Assembly: GCF_000189635.1 (NCBI RefSeq)
Contig: NW_002476426.1
Coordinates: 930,001 to 994,000, forward strand
DNA: 64,000 nucleotides
DNA from: Tetrahymena thermophila SB210
Lineage: Eukaryota; Ciliophora; Oligohymenophorea; Hymenostomatida; Tetrahymenidae
Reading direction: 5' to 3'
Shown piece by piece: positions 51,372-63,593 of the stretch. Every line of letters begins with the position of its first letter. The first letter of the stretch is position 1. The position numbers and the translations under genes are program-made. Below the pieces are notes generated by a model. The model ran no database searches, was not told the origin of the DNA, and was given only the letters and a program-made list of their open reading frames with translations.

Positions 51372-52812
51372 TTTTCTTAACTCTTTACTTTCAAAATAAA
51401 TATGCGTATTGTTTTTATAATAAAACTAATTATTTTTTTTCTTATTATTCAAATAACTCAATTTTTTTTATCATTTGGAAGATAAAAATTACAATCAAAA
51501 TTTTGCATAATCAAATTAAAAACAAAAACCAATCAATCTACGAAGTAATAAAATAATGTACACCTTAAACCTTCAAAGAAAATATTATTTTTTAACATTT
51601 TTTATGATTTATGTAGCATTTATTATATTCTTTGATAATCAACATTAATAAACATATTTCCTAAGACACCAAATGATTTAAAACATTAATGGATTTTAAA
51701 TTACTCTAATTATTACAAAATAAAGTAATTGATTACTGTAATTTAAATTTTACTTATTTATAGCAGAAAAAAGCTATTTAATTAAATAAACACTACTCTT
51801 TCAGTTTATTTTCAGAACTAATGAATTTTCAAACCTACTACTAAAAATGTTAAAATTTTTGTAATTCTTTTATAATAATAATAAGTTTTAAGCTACATTT
51901 ATCCAAAGAAATAGAAATTTTATTTATATTTATAAAGTTTTTTTTTATCATTTTAATTATGTATGAGGTATCAACTTTTATAAAAACTAAAAATAATATC
52001 AAAATAAACATATTTTAATTATTATTTAAATCATTATAAGAAATATAAATAAATTTTAAAAGACAAAGAAATTTTTAAAATTTTTAAATGATTATCCAAA
52101 CATAATATTCTTTAATAAATAAATTGAATAATTATAAAAAAATAATAAGTTTTTTCATTTAAAAATCTTGTACTCATTAATAAGATTTTTTGGAAAATTT
52201 TTCTGCTTTTTTGGTTTTCTTAGCTGATTGCTTTTGCTTGATTTGCAACCAAATCTTTTTAATAGCATATTTGCATCATAAATGATTTAGTTTTTTTTAA
52301 ATTAAGATTCAATTTTACCTTTAGATCTTTTTCTTAAAACATTCTTTTAGAAACAATAATTTTAATAAATCTTGTTTCTTTTTGGTAGCCATAAAATACA
52401 TAATTCTTTCAATATAAAGTGCTAAAAATAAAAAATTATAAGACATAAGTTATTATATTTGTAATTATGATTATCTTAATTCAGGTGAGAAATTGTAGTA
52501 TTTGATAAGAATGACAAAAATTTATAAAAATAAAAATATTATCAATAAAACTTAGATAATGTATGGATTTAATATTATTTATAAAACATGATTTAGTATC
52601 AGTTGATTATTTGAGCTTAATAACTTATATTTGATGATTATTATTATCTTATTAAGCGTTAGAAAAATGCAGAATCAAACCACAAAAAAAAATTAAATTA
52701 AAGATATCTCGCATTTATTTTTGAAATTAGAAGCAGATTGATTGATAGAATAATTAAGTATCAATAAAGCTTAAATATAATATTTTTAATAGTTGTATTT
52801 AGATAAATAGAT
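51372..52812. other. Divergent AT-rich spacer
   Basis: Between the RING-H2 gene (minus) and the prominin-like gene (plus), so both promoters should lie here. The part next to 51372-51510 is open on the minus strand and may belong to the RING-H2 gene 5' end. The remainder is A/T-rich, with a short patch near 52200-52270 of slightly higher G/C and no clear frame. Confidence 0.5.
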
Positions 52813-55800
52813 ATGAAATATACACGACTTTTAATATCAGGGACTGTAATTGTAACGTATTTACTTATTTCATACATAAGATAGATAAGCTAAGAAGAAT
52901 TTCAACTATTTTATTATGATGATGATAAATCGTTTTCAGCAAAAAATAAACGTAATCTTTAGTCAATCAGTTTAATGACATCTACTTGTGCAGATTAAGA
53001 GGATCTCACAAATTAACCATATATCTCAGATTATCGTAACGCAGTCACTAATATGGAAAATTTAAGAGGTAGTAATAAAGCATTAGATGCTATGAAAAAA
53101 GATTAAGACTGGAATTCCTATTTAGATAGTTTACCAGCTGTTTATGTTGGCTTACTTATTGCAGGCATAATAGCTTTTATTATATTTTTTGTCGAATCTA
53201 TGCAAGTATTTTGCTAAAGTTGCATCTCTTGTTTCAAAAGAGATGTTGAAAAAGAACCATACGCTAACTGGTCTATATGGTGTTCAGTTATTTCTGCTAT
53301 AGTTGCTACAATTATTTTATTTGGATTTAGTATTGCAGGAATACAAACTAATAAAACACTAATAAAATCCATGAACAGAGGTATCTGTTAAAGTTTAACT
53401 ATGGTCAATCATCTTGTATCAGGTTATCCACAGTAAAATTGGTAAGGTGTTGAAACGATTGAAACATAAATTCGTAATATTGGAAATGAGTTGCTTGCAA
53501 CATAAAATGTTTATTTAACAACTTACCAAAATACAGCATTTTTGTCTAACCTTAATAATCTTCAACTAGAAATTTAGAATATGCAAACTCTAAGCTCAAA
53601 TTAAGTTACTTTGCCTAACCCAAATAGAGTTACCCCTAAATAAGTGCAACCAGATATCATATTTGTAATATTTAAAATATAAATAAATAAATGTTTACTT
53701 ATTTTTTTTGAAAAAATAAATATTAATTTCTTTGGATATAAAAATATTCATATCTAATGCAATTCTAAAATGCTATTTCTTTTTAAATCAATTTAAACTT
53801 TAAAACATAGATCTTAGGTTCTGTTGGAGTGCTTGATTAAACGAAGGTTTTAGGCTCTCTAGAATTGGAGTATTAAACAAAAACAGCACTTTAGGGAAAT
53901 CTACTATCTAAAATTAGAGATAGCTCAGCTAATGTTGGTAATAATGCACCTACTATAAAGGCAGCATTTGATTAAGGTTCTTAATAAGTAAATAGCTTCA
54001 AAACCAAAATAGAAAACTTTAAAGCTCTTGTTGAAAAACAGATGACAGATGTAATAAATTAAAATAAAAAATATAATAAATAAAGATTTATTTATTTATT
54101 TTACAAAATAATTAAAATTATAAACTCTTTTTAATTTTTTATATAAATTCTTATTATTTATTCATCATAATCATTTATTTATTTTAGACCTAAAATGCAG
54201 CCTTATTTGTTTATAACGGGGGAAATGCAATATTTGGATTACTTATAGCATTTGGATTACTTGGACTATTATCAATTACTCTTATACTATGGTGTAAGCT
54301 TAGCTTTGTAAAATATGGAGTTTATATTACTTGGTGTACTGTTTCAATTCTATCTATTGTCAGTTTTGCTGCAGCAGCTATAGGATATACTTAATCTGTA
54401 GGTTTAATGGAAAATTGTGAAGGTTTGCAACTTTTGGCAACTGATTCAACATAATTTGATTCTTTAATAAATTTCATTGGAACTCCTTAATTAAAGACTT
54501 GCTTTTTTGGAGATGGCAATCTTTCAAGTATGTTTGGGTTGTAATAACAATTTTTAATGATTAACGAAGTAAAAAATGACTTAAACAATATAGATACAAA
54601 CGCTTCCTTATTTACTTCCAATCTTAATACAAGATATATTTATCAGTGGTAAAATTAGCTAAGCAGCTACATTAATTATTCTCAAGAATCTGTTTAATTA
54701 TCCTCAGCAAATGGTTTTATGCAGTTCGATTTACCTTCTTAAAGTTTAGATCAACTTAATAGCTGGTCTAATTATGATTACTCGCCTGCTGATGGAAGCC
54801 AAAATAATTAATTCTCTTTAAGTTGTGGAGCTTTTTCTCGTGATACAATTGTTTACACCTAATCATTTTGTCCTGCTAGCAGTGTCCTTTGTGTAAATGC
54901 TCTACCAATAAGTTAACCTTGTTGTATACCACTTGATAATCCTACCTTTACTTAATAGTTTATTGTTAACAGAATGAATCTAATTACATCTTCTTGCGCT
55001 AATTTAAATACTTATAAAGCTTAATATTAAGCATTTTTTAATGTACTAAGTACTTATGTAAACCAACTTAATACCATCTTGAAAAGTAATGTTAAGCCAG
55101 CTTTTGATTAATATTAAACTGATTCAAATTCTTTTTTAACTTCCTCAAACAATCTATATTAAAGTATAAATACTACGTTTAGATAGTAGACAAAAAAGCT
55201 ACTAGATATGGTTTCTGATCCTGCCAATGGTATTTAAAATGATATGTAATGCAATTTCTTAGTTGATGATTTTAAGAATATGTATTAAGGGTTATGTCGT
55301 TCCTACATGGTTAGAATATATAATAGTTCAGTTATTTTGATTGTAGTTAGTTGTTTCTCGTTAGCAGCTTAGGTTGCATACTTCTTTTCAACAACTAGAA
55401 TGATTAATTATATTGATAAGAATCGTGTTTAACAATTTGTTGTTTCTAAACAAAAGCCAATTATTGACCCAGAAAAGTATCGCTCCCATCCTCTCCACGA
55501 TTAATCCTACATGAATTAAAGTGGAATGCAACCTGGTTTTATGAAAGATGAGTCTGTTATGTATTTAAACCCAGAATAATCTGTATAAAATTTACCAGGT
55601 GAAATAGAATTAAATTAAATGAATAATACAAAACCAGTAAAGTAAGGATTGCTTGAAGATTTCTAAAAAAGAAATACTCAATAAAATATCAATAAAAGCA
55701 AATAAAATAATTTAAATCCACTTCCTGCTCCATCTTTTATCGCTCCTATAGGATAAAAAGGAAACGATGAGAAAATAGTGCCATATCAGCCAAAGATTAA

Positions 55801-56020
55801 CTAAAAAAATTAAGCTAATGATAATAATAATGTATAGAATTAAAATAGAAGCACAGTTTTAAATTAAAATCCTTCATACATTGCTAATTCTCCTTAGAAA
55901 AGCCAATTTAACAACCATTTAGATGACCATGATGAAGATGATGAAGAAGATTTACGTAAAATGATGTAAAATAATAATTCTAAATTTGGAATTCCAGCAG
56001 GAAATAATGTAATCAGATGA
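52813..56020 (+). CDS. Five-pass membrane protein with prominin-like architecture
   Basis: Three exons (52813-53664, 53811-54050, 54188-56020), phases consistent, 974 aa. The N-terminus MKYTRLLISGTVIVTYLLIS is a signal peptide or anchor. Five transmembrane segments follow in the prominin order: TM1 (VYVGLLIAGIIAFIIFFVE), a Cys-rich junction (FCQSCISCFKRD), TM2 (SVISAIVATIILFGFSIAG), a ~245-residue loop, TM3 (IFGLLIAFGLLGLLSITLI), TM4 (WCTVSILSIVSFAAAAIGY), a second loop of about 300 residues with cysteines (CFFGDG, SFCPASSVLC, PCCIPL), and TM5 (SVILIVVSCFSLAAQVAYF), then a Gln/Asn-rich cytoplasmic tail. Prominins mark membrane protrusions and cilia. The similarity here is in topology and the TM1-adjacent cysteines rather than in long sequence identity, so the family label is an inference. 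It could also be a ciliate-specific family. Confidence 0.75.
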
Positions 56021-57228
56021 AGTAAATTAAAAATTTCTAAATCAGTAAATAAATTTATGTTTTGTTTTTATTTTAGTATGTTACTTTCAATTCTTATTAT
56101 ACATAGTAATTTATTTTTACCAAAATTCAATTATTTTCATTTCCAAAAAATTATTTTAAGTTAATTTTTTTTTCAATAAGGAAAATTTTAAGAATAAAAG
56201 ATATTTTTATAAATAATGATTTTTTTCCTTATATATAATTAATAGCATATTGAGACTATAGTTTATTTAAAAATAAGAAAGAAAATAATTTATCTGGTTT
56301 AAATTTCTTTAAAAACAAATAAAAATTATTGTAAAAATATAAATCATCATTTATTCAATTTAAAAAAATTATAATAATAATAATATAAAACTAATATGAT
56401 AAATCAATACTAAAAAATTATTTATTTTTTATTTGTATTTTTACAATATTACTATTTGAATGATTTAGATTTTATCCTTATGGAATTAGGGAACATTTAA
56501 TTTAACTAATTGATTCAGTATTACTTCCAATATACATATTTTTAAAATGAATTGCAATTCAAATATTTACCACTTTTATAAAGGAATATTAAAAAATAGA
56601 TTTTAAAAACTATTACATCTTAGATAAACTTTTTTTATTTATAATAACCTATTTAAATTTCATAATTTACTCACTAATTGTAGAAAAAAATGTTAGTAAA
56701 TTTAAGTTTTCAAAATCATAAATGATTATAAAAATTATTAGAGCAAAAAATCATTTATTTGCTTTCACAGTTTTTAAAAGAATGTTTTATTATTCTTATT
56801 AATTTTTAATAATTAGAATATTTTAATAAATTATTTTATTTTATTATTATCAAGCAAGTACTGTGTTGAAGTAATTGTATAGAATGTAGAACTTTTATAT
56901 TTATTATATAATGACTGGTATTTATAGATGCAGATTAATATAATAATAAAAGTAAATATGGTCTTTTTTTATCAGTAATCATAAAGAGTCACTAAAAAAT
57001 AAGAGATAGGTTGAAAGATAAGATAGAAAAGGGTATGTTTGTTTTATTATTTTAATTAATTACTTAAAGATAATTAAAAAATAAGGATAGGGCAATTGAA
57101 TATCATAATAATTTTGCAAAAAAAATACAAAAACATCAAAAAGTATAAGCAACCATAAAAATTCTTAAAACTTCTGTACTACAACAAACTGACCGATTCA
57201 AAGACTAATCAAATAAAGAACTACTTAA
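56021..57228. other. AT-rich spacer
   Basis: About 1.2 kb between two plus-strand genes. No coding stretch or recognisable element; the promoter of the downstream gene is presumably in the last few hundred bases. Confidence 0.55.
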
Positions 57229-59075
57229 ATGAAGAATTTGTTCACCAATAACAAGTTTAGATAAACATTTTAGGAAGACTGCTAATTCTCACCTTTACTA
57301 GATCCTAAACAGACTCCTAAAGGTAAAATTTTCTATTAGAAATGAGAAAACTCAACCAAATTTTTTACAAACTAATGCCCTTTTACAAAAAAAATATTTT
57401 ATTAACATTAGTTTCTAGTCTTACTACTTTAAAGATTGATTAATCATATTAAGAAAAAACATAATTTCCTTTTTATGTTAAAAAAACTAAACATACAGAA
57501 GAAATAGAAGAAAAGCAAGTAGCATTAACAAATAATGATGAATCTTTTGAGAGCAAAAAAAGCCAAACGATTGATTCTACTAAATAATTCCCTCTTATCA
57601 CAGAATCCACAATTGAAAAGAAAACACCTCAATTTTCTCCTTAAAAAATGATTCTAATGGCTGTTAATATTTTTAATAAATAGCTTGTCTAAATAAAATC
57701 CACAAATCAAGATCTTTTAACACCATAACAATTCTACAAGCTTAGAGAAAAAATAATCAAACATATCAATGACTGTATCGCTTTGATCAAAGTATTGCTT
57801 AAGCATTTACAGCGCATTAATAATTCTCACCCTTAAAAGGCAACTCCTTCTTAAACTACTGATGTGTAATAATTACAATGTAATTAAAATACACTTTCTC
57901 AAAAGTAAGAAAATTCTACTATTCAGAATATAAATGGATATCACTTAGATCTCATTTAATTTTGTATGGAAGCTTTTGAGTAACTTAACAAGTATTAAAT
58001 AAACTATTAAGAAACAATTACCTTAATGGAATAGTTATTTAAAACATTTGAAGGATATAATTTTTTGACTAATTTGCCTTACATTTAAAATATCTAGTTA
58101 GATTACATTTCAATTCTTTTACGTTGTGGATTTCTAAAAAAGGCTGAGCGTAGCTTCACTTAGATGTAATAACATATTCAATAGTACATAACATAACAGA
58201 TAGAAGATCCTAAGTAGGCTACTAGTTAGCAAATCAAAAGCTAGGATTGCGCTTATGAAGCAAAAAGAAGTAGACTAATTAAGGAATCCTAACAAGACGG
58301 ATTAAAAATGAATTAAAAATTTGATCTTTACAGATATTATATTCTACATTGTTAGTTCTTGAATGAATAAGGAGAAAAAGATCGTTGTGCAGAAGAGATT
58401 AATAATATATAAGATTCTTTAAAAGTTGATGCTTTCATGCTTAAAATTAATATGTTTATTGAGCGTTAGCAACATGAATAAGCTCTTTACTTAATTGAAT
58501 AAGGAAAAACAATTTTTTAGAGACATAAACAACCTCTGGTTTTCCTTTAGCTTATGAACTTGAAGCTTAAAGTTCTCCTTGCTTAAAGATAATACTCTAC
58601 TATTCATGCACTTTTATAAGAAATCAAAGAGTATTTTGAGTAAAGCAAGCTTAAAATCAGCATAGAATTTTGCTAATCTTTACTTTACGAAAGTTAAGCT
58701 TATCTAGCAAATGGAAATACAACTGAATGCATTAACTTATTGGAAGAAGCTAATGTAATAGCAAAGGAAATACTTAAGGATAGATATAATCAATCTTCAA
58801 TTACAGCTGATATTTACTATTTTAAAGCTCTTTGTTGGCTTTAGCAAAGCTAAGAAATTTAAAATTAAGAAGAAAAACATTTTGTTTTAAAAAATGCTTA
58901 ACAAATATGCCAGTTATGCATAAAAGTAAGAAAAAATTATCTTTATAGCAAGCAAGATAAAAATCAGAAAGTGATAGATGCCTTATCACTCAATGTGAAT
59001 TTGTTAGCACTTACAAATTAAAACCGTGAATGCAGAAAAGCATCTGCTGAACTAGTTGAATATGAATTAATTTGA
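57229..59075 (+). CDS. Helical, TPR-like protein, function unknown
   Basis: Two exons (57229-57322 and 57412-59075) joined in phase across an 89-nt intron, 585 aa. The first ~110 residues are polar and probably disordered. From about residue 130 the protein is almost all amphipathic helix with repeat-like pairs, for example LDYISILLRCGFLKKAERSF, YYILHCQFLNEQGEKDRCAE, HEQALYLIEQGKTIF, and SLLYESQAYLANGNTTECIN followed by LLEEANVIAKEI. The helix-turn-helix pattern with small residues at turns resembles tetratricopeptide repeats and suggests a protein-binding solenoid. No enzymatic motif or named homologue was recognised. The start is the ATG whose frame continues correctly over the intron. Converges with the SAC3-type gene. 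Confidence 0.78.
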
Positions 59076-59760
59076 AACAGCACAATTTGTTTTTCAAAAA
59101 TATGAAATCTTGAGAAGAGATTTGGATTGAAAAACATTAATCAGGAACAAAAATACTTCTTATTTCTAAAGAAAAAAAGAAAAGCATAATCAATCAATAT
59201 ATTTAAATTTACTTTATCAGACATTATATTCTAAACATATATTTATTATTTATAAATCATTTACTTTATATACATTCATAAATCGTCATTTTATAAATTT
59301 CTAAATTTCTAATTTTAAAAAACCTCAAAAATTTTTTGAAAAGGAAAATAATCCAGAAAATTTTGATTATTGTTCTTTATTTTAATACATTATTTAAAAA
59401 AACTATGCCAATTAAGTTCTTCATAAACCAAAAATTTAATAAAACTTAATTTTGTGAATAAAATTTATTTTGTAATAAACAATTACTAATTAAACTAACG
59501 CATAAAGGAAGTAGAGCTTAAATTGATTTCATTAAAAAACAAGAAAAAAAGTAGCATCAAATACATACATACTATTATAATAAAATTTTATTTATTTGAA
59601 GAAATTGGTTTCAAATGAAAAGAGTGATAAGACTTGTAATTATTTTTAATTATAAATTATATAAACAAGAATATAAATTTGAAAATAGCAATAAAATATT
59701 ATTAAGTTAATTAAAATTAATTCTTTTTTGAAGGTATTTATATAATTAATGATAATCTAC
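59076..59760. other. Convergent AT-rich spacer
   Basis: Between the 3' ends of the TPR-like and SAC3-type genes. A/T runs only; no coding sequence seen. Confidence 0.55.
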
Positions 59761-62700
59761 TCACATTTATTAAAAAGTATCTACAAATCCTTTATGACTG
59801 TCTTTTAGTAATAACTCTCTACCACTTTCATCTAATACTCCGCCTTTATCATAAAACAAACATACATTAATTTTTTTTTTACAACTAAGGTTTTACCTGT
59901 GCTTTATATAAATTCTTTTGCATGCTCAGCATCATCAAATTTAACCATATTAACTAAATCATCTAAAGAAATTTTACCTGAATATCTAAACAAATATAAA
60001 AAATAATATTTTAGTTATTTTGGAAATGTGTAGAAAGTAAGTAAATATTACGTTTTAGATAATATAACTAAAGACCACAATTTATACTTAGACATATTTC
60101 TTTCAATAATGCATTAGCACATATTGGGTGCTTTCTCATAAAGCTTAAAAAATTGATAAACATTCCCATTATCATGAGCACTTAGTAGACTATAATTTAA
60201 TAAAAAGAAATATTTAGATAGTATGAAAAATATAATTAACTTTTTTTAATTCAAAAAAGTGAAGATTTAATATTTACTCTATTGCAAATTAAATTAGAGG
60301 ATGATCTATAAATGATTAAACTTCATTTATAAGTTTAGGAAGCTCTAATGGAGATTTATTGTCTAAACCTTAATCTATGATCTTGTAACAGTAAAATTCT
60401 TCTTTTTCGCCCTAGATTCCACTATTATAAAGGTCAAAAAGAGTTGCACAACATTATACATACTGGCCCACATCATCAACTTCAAGACATATTCTAGCAT
60501 TATACTCACAAACTTTTGCCGTAAATTCATTACGTATATGCTAAATAATTAAATCCTAACGAATAGAACGGAATTAAGATTGTATGTATGAATACTCACA
60601 ATCACGATCTCTCCATTTTGTCATTAAGAACTTAAGTGACTTTTTTAGTACTTCCTCAGGACGTACTTAATCTGGTGAAGGCTCTTTTGTAAGACGAAGA
60701 TATGGTTTTTCGATATCTGTACAAGTTCCGACTATATTCCACTTTGTTACTAGCTATTCAAAGTCTTAATCAGTATCTGCATTTGAAAGAGATATTTGCA
60801 TTGGAGGTGTCATAATAGCTTATTTCTGCTACTTTTCTATTTTAAGCTATTTCTTAGATTGTGGAGTTTTAACGATATCTTTAATATCTACATTAGCGTG
60901 GCGTTTACCATTATTTTTATTATTAAAATTATCATCATTGTTGCTATTGTTATTGAAGTTCATATGCTTATTATTTTTTCCATGTTGAGCATTATTATTA
61001 TGGTTATTGTTGTTGTTGTTGTTATTATTATTGTTGTTATTATAATGATTGTGTTATTAGTTATATTGATTGTGTTAGTTTAAGTGATTATTGTTGCTGT
61101 TGTAAAGTTAGTTAATAGAAGAAGTGGGCTGAGCATTAATAGAAAATGGCAAGGTAGATGTTGTCGATGTGTTTTTCAGTTCTGACTATTATTAAAATGA
61201 ATCATTATTAAGGAATTGGGATTATTATTAGTATTGTTACTAAGTTTGTCCTCCTCCAGTAAAGGATCCTGAGCCAGGCATAGGTAAACCTGGAATACTC
61301 AAATTGTTAGAGGCTGAAGAGGAAGTTGATGCTTAAGTTGAAGTTGAAAATGCAAATTATGAACTGCTAGAGGCTGGTTTATCTTTTTCACGAGGCAAGA
61401 GAGGCATATATAAAGTTTCCCATTTGGTATTATCTAAGCTTTTTTTGAAAATAAGAGTAGTCAAGTTCGTTAAGAGCATACTGCTCATCAGCTGTTACTC
61501 CTTAGCATTCTAGCACTTATCAAAGCATTTCTTCACGTATGAGTTGAATTATTTCTTTTGTTATTCATTTAATAAATTTAATAAATCAAAATCAAATTTC
61601 TTCTTATCAGATTTTTTTTCAAAGTGTTCATAAATATCCTATGGGACTATCACTTCTTGACTCCATCTGCTTTTCCCATTCTTCATCTAATTGTTTCTAT
61701 ATAAAATTTATTTGATATTAATACCTTAAATTGATGCTAATCTTTTTTTTATTTATTTATCATCTTTGTAAACAATTTCTTTTAATCATCAATCAATCTC
61801 TCATTTATAAAAACTTTGAATTGTTTTGTTAATTCTTTTAAAAGAAAATTTTTCTAGACATGAATTATTTATTTATTTAAACAAAACCAATTGCAATTTT
61901 GATAAAAGATAAAATGATTATTTGTAACTTAAATATTGTTTATGATTAAAAATATAATCTTTAAAACTTTATTCTAAATATTTACAAGACTGTCTTCTTT
62001 ATTTCATCTAATAGCTCATCCTTTTATGACTCAAAAGCTTATGTATCAGCTATTGGTTTATTTTAATTCTATAAATTCTAGAGATTAGCTGGTGCAGCAG
62101 GTTTTACTGTATTCTACATAGGAGTAGCACCATACTTTATTTGAAAAGATAAATAAATATTTTAATAACATTTAAGAAGGAGTTGAATATAAAATCATTC
62201 TTTTTTACCGGCATTATATTTTATTTGGGTTGCATATTCTAAGGGTTTGCATAATTTTATGCTTAATAGTAGGAATTAGCAGCTCCCTAGGCTGCTCCTC
62301 CATATGGATATTAATAGTAATTCTATGCAGCTTAAGTTTATCCATAGTATTATTAATAATATTAATTATATTGCTAGTACTGTTGCTAGTATGCTGGATT
62401 AGCTTAGTAATTGTAAGCACCACCTAAATTAAAACAATTAATTTTTCAAAATTATATATATTTTTACATAAAATAAACATATTTCTTAAATAAAATTCTC
62501 TAAAACACTTTGATTAAGTATATTTGCTTCCTAATTAAGATACATTTAATCATTTTAGCCTTATTATTTTTAGAGATTTTACATATTTACAATTTTTCTA
62601 ATCAAAAATACCAATTATTTTTTATTTTTTTTAAATAAAGATTAAATTTAGAAAGCAAAACTTTACCTTAATTTGGATATTAGCCATAATATTAATACTA

Positions 62701-62897
62701 TTAGTATTAAGAATATAGATAGTCTTATGGTTAAGCATTGGTTGATCCGCTTTCGCCTTGATAAAATTTAATTTAAATTAACTTTCATACAATTATTTAA
62801 TATTATCTATACCTTATGTATATGCCTTCATTGCATTATCAATAGTATTTTTTTTCTAATCATCCTATAATATATCAAAGAAAATTACATCAAACAT
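59761..62897 (-). CDS. SAC3/GANP-family protein, LENG8-type
   Basis: Multi-exon minus-strand gene. The N-terminal exons are rich in Gln, Tyr, Asn and Gly (QYQQYQYYGQYP, YQQQYQQYNQYYQQYYG), like the disordered start of LENG8 proteins. Then come VKPAAPANLQN, NGKSRWSQEVIVPQ and FNSYVKKCFDKCQNAKEQQL with WETLYMPLLP, the conserved block ahead of the SAC3 domain. A Ser/Gln/Asn-rich linker with a poly-Asn run follows. The SAC3/GANP domain reads WNIVGTCTDIEKPYLRLTKE, PSPDQVRPEEVLKKSLKFL, QFRSIRQDLIIQHIRNEFTA, YNARICLEVDDVGQYVQC and LFDLYNSG, then a PCI-like end to LDESGRELLLKDSHKG. LENG8/Thp3-type proteins act in nuclear mRNA processing or export with PCID2/Csn12-like partners; that role is inferred from the family. 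Start is uncertain: 62897 is used here, but an ATG at 62969 spliced to the GATGATTAG exon is equally in phase. Confidence 0.88.
60991..61080. repeat. Trinucleotide-type repeat coding for poly-Asn
   Basis: On the plus strand the tract reads as repeated GTT/ATT triplets (TTGTTGTTGTTGTTATTATT). On the coding minus strand this gives AAC/AAT codons and a run of about a dozen Asn in the SAC3-type protein. It is likely length-variable. Mixed AAC and AAT codons suggest it has been stable enough to accumulate substitutions. Confidence 0.8.
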
Positions 62898-63593
62898 TTT
62901 AAAAATGAATAAGATTCATTTAATAATAGGCAATTGCACTCTCAATTAATCTAAACTATTTACATTCATCTCTTTAATCAATCTGTTCTTCCTTCCTACT
63001 TATATTAAATCAATATTTATTCTTAATAGCTGACTATTTATGGAAATTAAGATAAATTTTTAAAGAGTTTAATATTTTAGTTTTAATTAATTAATTAACT
63101 AATTTCTTTAATATCTTCAATAATTAATTAGATCAAATTATTTAATTTTCCAACTTTCTCTTTATTATCTTTTTTATAAAAATATTCTGAAAAACTCTTG
63201 TCTTGAATATATCCCATTCATATTTTAACAAAATCGCGCCTACCTTTGCTAATAAAAGTTATTTGTTTTTTTAACATATCTTGTATTTTATTAATTTTGA
63301 TAAAAACAAAAACAAATTTAATTACTGATTAATTTATACGTTGAAACTAGTCTTTAATGTTATCTGCTTGATTCTCATAATTAATTAAATCAAATTAATC
63401 ATGATTACTTACATATTTATTTTTTACAACAAAAATCATTTTACATCATACACATTTATTCATAAAACAATTACAAAATTAGTTTGTTTTTTTTTTTTAA
63501 ATAAATTGATTTAGAAACAATTTATATAAAAAATGTAATTTAAACTTACTTATTGAAAATTAATTTAATATTTAGGTTAAATTCATAATTTTA
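62898..63593. other. AT-rich spacer
   Basis: Between two minus-strand genes: the 5' side of the SAC3-type gene and the 3' side of the edge gene. The part 62898-62970 may contain a short first exon of the SAC3-type gene (ATG at 62969). No other coding signal. Confidence 0.5.

Noticed and set aside
51395..51508. Apparent frameshift in an A8 run after MQNFDCNFYLPNDKK, suggesting a pseudogene or programmed frameshift
   Set aside because: An intron of about 100 nt starting at the GTAATT inside this stretch restores the frame, so no frameshift is needed.
60796..61083. Hydrophobic Ile/Val-rich plus-strand ORF
   Set aside because: Complement of the poly-Asn linker of the SAC3-type protein; not a membrane protein.
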